Part shown: piece after piece, positions 13,355 through 18,255 of the stretch
Position numbering within the stretch: position 1 is the first letter of the stretch
How the letters are laid out: every line of letters starts with the position of its first letter
From: JAAYCI01 sp964370165
Lineage (GTDB): Bacteria > Bacillota > Clostridia > Oscillospirales > Ruminococcaceae
NCBI GenBank assembly: GCA_964370165.1
Contig: CAYJIG010000039.1
Location: forward strand, 1 to 18,255
Length of the DNA stretch: 18,255 nucleotides
Reading direction: 5' to 3'
Made by a program: the position numbers and the translations under genes
The notes under the pieces: generated by a model
Seen by the model: the letters and a program-made list of their open reading frames with translations, nothing else
What the model was told of the DNA's origin: nothing
Databases searched by the model: none

Positions 13355-14262
13355 GTGTTGAATCCCATGCGATTCAGTAAAGTATCGTTATCACGCCAGT
13401 TATCCCGGATTTTTACCCAACACTGTAAATTCACTTTTGTGCCCAACAGGTCTTCGATCTCAATTCTGGCCGCAGAGGCAATACGTTTCAGCATCTGCCC
13501 ATTTTTGCCTATCACCATGCCTTTGTGTGACTTTTTCTCGCAGTATATGGTCACGTCAATGTCTATTACTTCACTGCCTTTTCGTTCTTTAAAGCGTTCC
13601 ACTTCAACGGCTATTCCGTGCGGTATTTCTTTTTGCATACATATCAGTACCTGCTCACGTAAAAGCTCTGCCACCAGAACTTTTTCGGGCTGGTCTGTAA
13701 ATAAATCACCTTCGAAAAAGTGAACTTCTCTCACAGCCTGCTCTGATAAAATTTTAAGTAGTTCCTCGCATCCTTCGCCTGTATCTGCGCTTGTGACTAC
13801 CACTTTGCGGAAAACTCCGGTATCGGTAAGCTCTGCCACACGCTCTAGCAATACATCACCTTTTTGTATGGTGTCGGCCTTGTTTACCACGGCTATGGCG
13901 TAGCTGTTTCTAAGCGACTGCATCATCTCGTGCTCAACTTCATTCAGCTCGCCTTTAGGCTCAAAAAGCATTATGCTAACGTCGCCGCTTGCCAAAGATT
14001 CCTCCGCCGCTTTCATCATACGATGGCCCAGCTTTGTATGAGGTTTATGCAAGCCCGGTGTATCGTAAAATACATACTGAACCGCACCCTTTGTTAAAAT
14101 TCCCGTAACTTTGGTTCTGGTAGTTTGTGGTTTGTTTGTTACAATAGCAGTTTTTTGTCCCACCAAACGATTAAGTAACGAAGATTTCCCTACATTTGGA
14201 CGTCCTATTATAGTGACAAAAACTGAAAATGTATCCGGAGCATATCCATCTTGATTACGCAT
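13351..14262 (-). CDS. era: GTPase Era
   Basis: A 303-residue essential GTPase that binds 16S rRNA near its 3' end and guides 30S subunit maturation. The GTPase domain has G1 GRPNVGKS (20-27), switch I around PQTTRT (45-50), G3 DTPG (67-70), G4 NKAD (127-130) and G5 SAD (158-160). The C-terminal KH domain (about 205-300) holds GKNGQ (252-256) and ends WVKIRDNWRDNDTLLNRMGF. The ATG at 14262 follows GAAAGGA at good spacing; a TTG 15 bases upstream overlaps that ribosome binding site and was rejected. Upstream of the start a 119-base gap separates it from dgkA, with a -10-like TATAAT and a small ACCGA/TCGGT hairpin, so an extra internal promoter is possible. Confidence 0.96.
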   Translation of the reverse strand: MRNQDGYAPDTFSVFVTIIGRPNVGKSSLLNRLVGQKTAIVTNKPQTTRTKVTGILTKGAVQYVFYDTPGLHKPHTKLGHRMMKAAEESLASGDVSIMLFEPKGELNEVEHEMMQSLRNSYAIAVVNKADTIQKGDVLLERVAELTDTGVFRKVVVTSADTGEGCEELLKILSEQAVREVHFFEGDLFTDQPEKVLVAELLREQVLICMQKEIPHGIAVEVERFKERKGSEVIDIDVTIYCEKKSHKGMVIGKNGQMLKRIASAARIEIEDLLGTKVNLQCWVKIRDNWRDNDTLLNRMGFNT

Positions 14263-14381
14263 ATATAATCCTTTCAAAGAAAAGTGAATTAATAATATTG
14301 TTTACACAGCAAAACACCGAATGATATCGGTTATCTATCTATTATACATGTTTTTTGAAGTAAATGATATCTAAATATATC

Positions 14382-14846
14382 TTATTTTTTAATGCGTTTA
14401 TTTCCAAAGAAAAAAACAAACCATATGCTGAAAACTAAAGAGCCTAACAATAACATTACACGTAACCAAGAGCCACCCATCCATGCAATAATTTCTAAGA
14501 TAATATCTGTGTCCCAAAAAAGTAAAAAGCCACAAAATACAGTACTGATACAAAAAACCAGCACCGCTCCTGCGGCTACATCTTTTATAAAACGAGCATC
14601 ATTATTTTGTGTTTGTATTAGTTTGTCTACAAACCGTTCTACCGCTGTGTTGACAAGCTCTAGCGCCAACACTCCACCGATGCATAAGTACATCACGGCA
14701 TACTCCACCGCGCTAAGTGGATAAAATGTAGAAAAAAACAACACATATCCACCCACGCATAAGTGAAATCGCATATTTCGCTCTTGTTTTACTGCACTTA
14801 AAATACCTTGCCAAGCGTATACAAATCCCAGTAAAAAAGCTTTCAT
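14382..14846 (-). CDS. dgkA: Diacylglycerol/undecaprenol kinase family membrane protein
   Basis: A 154-residue integral membrane kinase. In Gram-positive bacteria this family phosphorylates undecaprenol, recycling the lipid carrier of cell-wall synthesis. The conserved block ALELVNTAVERFVD (61-74, with E63, E70 and D74) and IKDVAAGAVL (87-96) bind ATP-metal and lipid. Three core helices lie at about 31-46, 50-66 and 91-111. Two further hydrophobic stretches (about 115-125 and 130-147) extend the protein past the usual 120-140 residues and it ends in a basic NKRIKK. The start lies 3 bases after the ybeY stop, pointing to coupled translation. The order ybeY-dgkA-era is standard in Firmicutes. 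Confidence 0.92.
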   Translation of the reverse strand: MKAFLLGFVYAWQGILSAVKQERNMRFHLCVGGYVLFFSTFYPLSAVEYAVMYLCIGGVLALELVNTAVERFVDKLIQTQNNDARFIKDVAAGAVLVFCISTVFCGFLLFWDTDIILEIIAWMGGSWLRVMLLLGSLVFSIWFVFFFGNKRIKK

Positions 14847-14849
14847 CTT

Positions 14850-15359
14850 TTATGCGTCCTGTTGAGCATAATACGAAACAGTGCGAGGCAAGCCTAATTT
14901 ATGTAACGCAAACTCTTCTTTTTCACGCATATGTACAGCTTCCATGCCACCTATTTCATGATCATATCCCAGCAAATGATACATGGAATGCACTGCAAGA
15001 AACGCCACTTCACGCTGCAGGCTATGCCCATAAATGCTAGCTTGCTCCACTGCTTTTTCTATTGAAATTACAATATCACCCAGCATCACAGCATTTGTTT
15101 CCTGGTTTAAGTCATATTTGCCGTCGCTTCCAAGCGGAAAACTCAGCACATCCGTGGGGTTTGGTTTATTCCTATATTGCTTGTTCAGACGTGCAATTTC
15201 CTCATTATCCACAAAAGTTACACTAACTTCGGCGTTGTAGGGAAACTTTTCCAGTTCAAGCACGGCGTTACAGCTGCGTCTAATAAGGATACGCAACCCC
15301 GAGGGAATTTTTATCGTCTTTTGTTGGTTTGTAATATGTACTTTGTGAGCCATTTTCAT
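14850..15359 (-). CDS. ybeY: rRNA maturation endoribonuclease YbeY
   Basis: A 169-residue single-strand RNA endonuclease required for 16S rRNA 3'-end maturation and 70S ribosome quality control. The metal-binding motif is H124-x3-H128-x5-H134 (HSMYHLLGYDH), where the common HGxLHLxGYDH has Gly-Ile/Thr replaced by Ser-Met and Leu by Tyr. The other family hallmark, NPTDVLSFP (67-75), is intact, as is GDIVIS (94-99). A GGGGG ribosome binding site precedes two nearby ATG codons (15359 and 15353); the second has the better spacing, so the true start may be two codons later. It lies 9 bases after phoH. Confidence 0.94.
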   Translation of the reverse strand: MKMAHKVHITNQQKTIKIPSGLRILIRRSCNAVLELEKFPYNAEVSVTFVDNEEIARLNKQYRNKPNPTDVLSFPLGSDGKYDLNQETNAVMLGDIVISIEKAVEQASIYGHSLQREVAFLAVHSMYHLLGYDHEIGGMEAVHMREKEEFALHKLGLPRTVSYYAQQDA

Positions 15360-15368
15360 ATCCCCCTT

Positions 15369-16376
15369 TTAGCTTTTTGGTTTCTTTGTCTTTCTTTGTG
15401 TGTATGTTGCGTTTCCTTTGAAGGTATTTTGTGCTTCTTTCTCGTACGCTTTGATAATTTCTTGTACCAAACGATGACGCACAACGTCTTTTTCCGTAAA
15501 ACGAACAATTGCCACATCCTGTACATGTTTTAGCACATGCAGTGCATCCACAAGCCCACTCTTACTTTTGTCGGGTAAGTCTATCTGTGTGATATCACCT
15601 GTCACCACCACCCGCGAGCCTATGCCCATACGTGTGAGAAACATCTTCATTTGCTCTCTACTGGTATTTTGTGCTTCGTCTAAAATCACAAAAGCATCGT
15701 CCAGTGTTCGACCACGCATATATGCCAGTGGTGCTACTTCAATCACCTGCTTTTCCAGCAAGCGTTGTGTGCTTTCGCCACCAAGCATATCAAACAACGC
15801 GTCATATAGCGGCCTTAAGTACGGGTCTACTTTATGCTGCAAATCACCCGGCAAAAAGCCTAGTTTTTCTCCTGCTTCCACGGCAGGACGTGTTAAGATA
15901 ATACGGCTGATCTCGTGCGCTTTATATGCTTTCACCGCCATTGCGACGGCAAGATACGTTTTTCCTGTTCCGGCAGGGCCCACACCCAATGTTATCGGAT
16001 GTTTTGTAATAGATGTGATATACGATTTTTGGCCCAGTGTCTTTGGCCTTACCGGCCGGCCTGTTGCCGTGATAAGCAAAAAATCATCTGTTAGCTCTGT
16101 GACTTTTTCGGTATCACCCTCGTTTGCCAGCGATATGCAATAACGCACCGCCTGCTCGTCCAGTGGTAGGTTGCGATCATACAAATGTACCATGGCATCC
16201 ACCACTTTTTTGGCGGATGTTATGTCTGCTTCCTCGCCTACTATTTTGATTTCCGTGCCTCTGAACACTAATGATATGCCAAAATAATTTTCTAATAAAC
16301 GCGCATTAGCATCTTGGTTTCCAAACACCGCTAACACTACATCCATATCCTTCAGCTCTATCAATTTTTCGGCCAT
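15369..16376 (-). CDS. phoH: PhoH-family ATPase (PhoH/YbeZ-like)
   Basis: A 335-residue P-loop ATPase linked to RNA metabolism and found beside ybeY in most bacteria; it is a predicted RNA helicase. An N-terminal KH-like region (about 1-65, including LENYFGISLVFRGTEIKIVG) precedes the ATPase domain. Walker A is GPAGTGKT (133-140) and Walker B is FVILDEAQN (229-237), with TRPAVEAGEKLGFLPGD (162-178) between them. The ATG at 16376 follows AGAGGTAAGA. A longer reading from 16424 would add 16 residues across that ribosome binding site and was rejected. A -10-like TATAAT (16429-16434) lies upstream. It heads the block phoH-ybeY-dgkA-era-recO-mutS2. Confidence 0.94.
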   Translation of the reverse strand: MAEKLIELKDMDVVLAVFGNQDANARLLENYFGISLVFRGTEIKIVGEEADITSAKKVVDAMVHLYDRNLPLDEQAVRYCISLANEGDTEKVTELTDDFLLITATGRPVRPKTLGQKSYITSITKHPITLGVGPAGTGKTYLAVAMAVKAYKAHEISRIILTRPAVEAGEKLGFLPGDLQHKVDPYLRPLYDALFDMLGGESTQRLLEKQVIEVAPLAYMRGRTLDDAFVILDEAQNTSREQMKMFLTRMGIGSRVVVTGDITQIDLPDKSKSGLVDALHVLKHVQDVAIVRFTEKDVVRHRLVQEIIKAYEKEAQNTFKGNATYTQRKTKKPKS

Positions 16377-16428
16377 TCTTACCTCTTTTTTTCCTCTCGC
16401 TACGATATTTTTATATGTTTTCACAGTT

Positions 16429-16434
16429 ATTATA
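16429..16434 (-). promoter_or_regulatory. -10 box upstream of phoH
   Basis: A perfect TATAAT on the minus strand, 52 bases before the phoH start. The -35 position reads GTTTCA at 17-base spacing, which is poor. A TTCCT/AGGAA inverted repeat (16460-16479) lies just upstream and may be a binding site. Confidence 0.4.
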
Positions 16435-16501
16435 TCATAAAACTATTAAAATGAAACAGTTCCTTATGTTTATTAGGAATTTGTTTTCAAATTATTAATA
16501 G

Positions 16502-16530
16502 TTGTCTTAAAAAACAAAATACAGTATACT
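16502..16530 (+). promoter_or_regulatory. Promoter of the four-Cys small protein gene
   Basis: TTGTCT (16502-16507) and TATACT (16525-16530) are separated by 17 bases, about 46 bases before the ATG at 16577. Confidence 0.6.
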
Positions 16531-16576
16531 ATATATAAGATATAATAATCAACTAATTAAGGAGACGTGGGCTATT

Positions 16577-16792
16577 ATGGCGAAACTATTTGGCAACGAT
16601 ATCGAGCCTGCATGTGTTTATTGTTTGCATGGTCGTGCGTCTTCTGATGGTGTGATGATTCTTTGCCGCAGGCATGGTCCTGTGGTGCCACATTACAAGT
16701 GTAGAAAATTTAAGTACAACCCATTAAAGCGTGTGCCAAGACGCCTACCAAAACTTCCTTCGTTTTCAAAAGAGGATTTTGATATCAGTTAA
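16577..16792 (+). CDS. Conserved-looking 71-residue four-cysteine protein
   Basis: A small basic protein with cysteines at 13, 16, 30 and 42: C-x2-C (ACVYCLHG), C30 (MILCRRHG) and C42 (YKCRKF), with H33 and H39 nearby. This spacing suggests a zinc-ribbon-like or other metal-bound fold. The C-terminal half is rich in Lys, Arg and Pro (KFKYNPLKRVPRRLPKLPSFSKEDF). I recall similar small proteins of unknown function in Clostridia, but assign no function. AAGGAG lies 12 bases before the ATG, a rather long spacing; no closer start exists in frame. It has its own promoter and stands between the divergent phoH operon and tRNA-Thr. Likely real because of the promoter, the ribosome binding site and the ordered Cys pattern. 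Nucleic-acid binding is possible from the basic charge. Confidence 0.75.
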   Translation: MAKLFGNDIEPACVYCLHGRASSDGVMILCRRHGPVVPHYKCRKFKYNPLKRVPRRLPKLPSFSKEDFDIS

Positions 16793-16814
16793 ATCATTAC
16801 ATTTAATTTACCTC

Positions 16815-16842
16815 TTGACTAAGTATGAAATTTACTTATAAT
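16815..16842 (+). promoter_or_regulatory. Promoter of tRNA-Thr
   Basis: TTGACT (16815-16820) and TATAAT (16837-16842) are separated by 16 bases, about 20 bases before the tRNA 5' end. Confidence 0.75.
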
Positions 16843-16862
16843 TATATTTGGTAAATCAATAT

Positions 16863-16938
16863 GCTACTGTGGCTCAGTTGGTAGAGCAGCTCACTCGTAA
16901 TGAGCAGGTCGTCCGTTCGAATCGGATCAGTAGCTCCA
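16863..16938 (+). tRNA. tRNA-Thr (anticodon CGT)
   Basis: A complete 76-base cloverleaf: acceptor GCTACTG/CAGTAGC, D stem GCTC/GAGC, anticodon stem GCTCA/TGAGC around CTCGTAA (anticodon CGT), T arm GTCCG-TTCGAAT-CGGAT, discriminator T and encoded CCA. It reads ACG codons. Confidence 0.97.
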
Positions 16939-16953
16939 GTCGAGAAGCTCGAC
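16939..16953 (+). other. Short perfect hairpin directly after the tRNA-Thr CCA
   Basis: GTCGAG, loop AAG, CTCGAC begins at the base following CCA. There is no T-tract, so it is not itself a terminator; it lies between tRNA and terminator and may influence 3' processing. Confidence 0.4.
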
Positions 16954-16962
16954 ACCAAATCC

Positions 16963-16993
16963 ACCCCTTAGTGTGTGCTAGGGGGTATTTTTG
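16963..16993 (+). terminator. Terminator of tRNA-Thr
   Basis: ACCCCTTAG (16963-16971) pairs with CTAGGGGGT (16978-16986) with one G-T wobble and a 6-base loop, followed by A, five T residues and further T-rich sequence. Confidence 0.85.
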
Positions 16994-17019
16994 TGTTATA
17001 AAAATAAGCTATGAGATAC

Positions 17020-17047
17020 TTGAAAAAATCACACTTTCTGTTATACT
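17020..17047 (+). promoter_or_regulatory. Promoter of the Ig-repeat secreted protein gene, with inverted repeat
   Basis: TTGAAA (17020-17025) and TATACT (17042-17047) are separated by 16 bases. TCACACT (17029-17035, in the spacer) and its inverse AGTGTGA (17066-17072, after the start site) flank the -10 box and may bind a regulator. The 5' leader is about 75 bases. Confidence 0.55.
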
Positions 17048-17127
17048 TAAAAGTAATGTGAAAATAGTGTGAATAAACATAGTCTGTATTCTTAATGAAA
17101 GTCATTATTGACGAGGTGAAAAAGAAA

Positions 17128-18255
17128 ATGAAGCATAAAATTAAGCAAGTAATTTCAATTATAATGTTGGTTGTCATGGTGCTGTCTCTCACCGCGGGTA
17201 GCTCTTGCGTTGCATCAACTGACTCCGCCTCGATAAATAGCTGGGGCGTCTCTTGGGTAACTTCCACGCCGCAAACATCGGGTGACTATATCGATGAATT
17301 CAATTCACTTAATGATGCCTTTACAGATATTCAAGATCTTCTTGATGAGCTTTTAGAGGCCATTACAGCGGCCGAAAACGCCACCATAGCCTGTGGCGAT
17401 ATTACCCTCGATATTTTAGCAGCTATTGAGGATAAAGACACTGCTACCACCATAAACTTGATTGCTGAAGGCGAAGGTATTTTAAATGATTCCGGCCCAG
17501 TTTACGACAGGCTGATTGATGCAATAGATGCGGTAAAAGCGAAGCTGGATGAAATCAATGCCATCAAAAACATTTTAGATACTGCCGGCCAAGACACCAG
17601 TGGCTATAGCACAGGTAATATAGATGACATCCTAGATAAAGGCGAACTAGCCGCCACTAACCTTAAGACGGCTATGGATACTTTAAAAGATCTCCTTGAC
17701 ATGGAATCCGCCAATACTATCGTTGAGCAGAATACAATTAATTCGGGCTTTGATCAAGGTATCCTTATTGCAGCTTGGGGAACCCCTGCAAGATATTTGC
17801 GATTTACGCAGGAAGTTGACGTAATAGACCTTTATGTAACGGCTGCTGGATCCTCCTTGAGCTACCAATGGTATGTAAGCTGGGATGATAACAACACAAC
17901 CGGCTCGCCTATTAATGGCGCAACGTCTAGAACTTTTAAGCCAATCACACAAAATAAGGGTACTTATTATTATTATTGCGTGGTGTCTTCTCCCGGTCTT
18001 GCCTCTGTCGCCAGCGGCACAATCGCTGTGGAGGTATTCGATAGTCAGCCATTAAATCTTACCATCACCACACAGCCGCAAAGCGCACAATATACACAAG
18101 GTGCAACCGCGAAACCACTTACAGTGGCGGCAACGGTGTCACAAGGCGCCAGCCTAAGTTATCAGTGGTATAGTCGTGTACTGGGAGGAGCAAGCACTCA
18201 GATACCGGGTGCAACAAGTGCAAGCTATACACCGCCTACAGACAAAGTTGGCATA
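17128..18255 (+). CDS. Secreted Ig-like repeat protein (3' end outside window)
   Basis: An open frame of 376 codons runs from ATG 17128 to the window edge without a stop. GAGGTG lies about 10 bases before the ATG. Residues 1-29 are a signal peptide (MKHKIKQ, then a hydrophobic stretch to about 22, with cleavage likely near SCVA-S). Residues about 55-210 are mostly helical, with many Asp, Ala, Leu and Ile in repeating patterns (DIQDLLDELLEAITAAE and LDEINAIKNILD). From about 225 come beta-rich Ig-like units: SLSYQWYVS...INGATSRTFKPITQNKGTYYYYCVV (243-286) and SLSYQWYSR...IPGATSASYTPPTDKVGI (342-376, cut off). Such repeats are common in clostridial cell-surface proteins, so a surface or adhesive role is likely but inferred. 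Any anchor would be in the missing part. The Cys in AGSSC lacks a good lipobox. Not a known named family. Confidence 0.8.
   Translation, partial: MKHKIKQVISIIMLVVMVLSLTAGSSCVASTDSASINSWGVSWVTSTPQTSGDYIDEFNSLNDAFTDIQDLLDELLEAITAAENATIACGDITLDILAAIEDKDTATTINLIAEGEGILNDSGPVYDRLIDAIDAVKAKLDEINAIKNILDTAGQDTSGYSTGNIDDILDKGELAATNLKTAMDTLKDLLDMESANTIVEQNTINSGFDQGILIAAWGTPARYLRFTQEVDVIDLYVTAAGSSLSYQWYVSWDDNNTTGSPINGATSRTFKPITQNKGTYYYYCVVSSPGLASVASGTIAVEVFDSQPLNLTITTQPQSAQYTQGATAKPLTVAATVSQGASLSYQWYSRVLGGASTQIPGATSASYTPPTDKVGI

Noticed and set aside
15568..16143. 191-residue plus-strand frame antisense to phoH
   Set aside because: Mirror of the PhoH ATPase domain, with no ribosome binding site or family motif.
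17196..17211. Lipoprotein signal (lipobox) at AGSSC of the secreted protein
   Set aside because: The residues before Cys (G-S-S) do not fit the Leu-Ala/Ser-Gly/Ala-Cys rule; ordinary signal peptidase cleavage is more likely.
16968..17267. Minus-strand frames at 16968-17267 and 17683-17952
   Set aside because: They oppose the secreted protein gene, whose signal peptide, promoter and repeats are coherent.
1..18255. CRISPR arrays, insertion sequences and prophage genes
   Set aside because: I looked for regularly spaced repeats, transposase motifs and phage structural genes and saw none.

Overview
The window looks like chromosomal DNA from an anaerobic low-to-mid-GC Firmicute of class Clostridia, probably near Oscillospiraceae/Ruminococcaceae. 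The main reasons are a SCIFF (ranthipeptide) precursor with its radical SAM maturase directly after yajC, a phoH-ybeY-dgkA-era-recO-mutS2 order, a split B12-type radical SAM/DUF2344 pair, GGAGG-type ribosome binding sites and consensus TTGACA/TATAAT promoters. I see no phage, insertion sequence or CRISPR array. The taxonomic placement is inference.

Layout. Bases 1-1986 (+): the end of yajC, then scfA (49-residue Cys-rich peptide) and scfB (radical SAM/SPASM maturase). A strong hairpin-plus-U-tract lies between scfA and scfB, and a bidirectional-looking terminator follows scfB. Bases 2009-3191 (-): a Xer-type tyrosine recombinase. Its leader carries a 28-bp site with 11-6-11 dif geometry, and a perfect palindrome sits at the predicted transcription start. 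Bases 3234-4446 (-): a membrane-anchored C39-like peptidase, preceded by a tRNA-Gly(GCC)/tRNA-Cys(GCA) operon with its own promoter and terminator. Bases 4515-9090 (-): an operon of an LtaS-type sulfatase-fold membrane enzyme, a TIGR03960-type radical SAM protein and a DUF2344 protein, the last translationally coupled. Bases 9163-9904 (+): a lone HAD phosphatase with terminator. Bases 10126-16434 (-): phoH, ybeY, dgkA, era, recO, mutS2, a conserved housekeeping block for RNA maturation, ribosome assembly, envelope lipid recycling and DNA repair. Bases 16502-18255 (+): a 71-residue four-Cys protein, tRNA-Thr(CGT), and the 5' part of a secreted protein with a helical region and Ig-like repeats that runs off the window.

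How it fits together. ScfB should bind the ScfA leader through its N-terminal PqqD-like domain and form a Cys-to-Thr thioether; the hairpin between the genes would keep peptide in excess over enzyme. The recombinase and the dif-like site beside it could form a single-recombinase chromosome-resolution module. The change of gene direction around 2000-3100 is compatible with a replication terminus there but does not prove it. The most promising items for follow-up are this Xer/dif-like module, the attenuated ranthipeptide operon, and the orphan C39-like peptidase.
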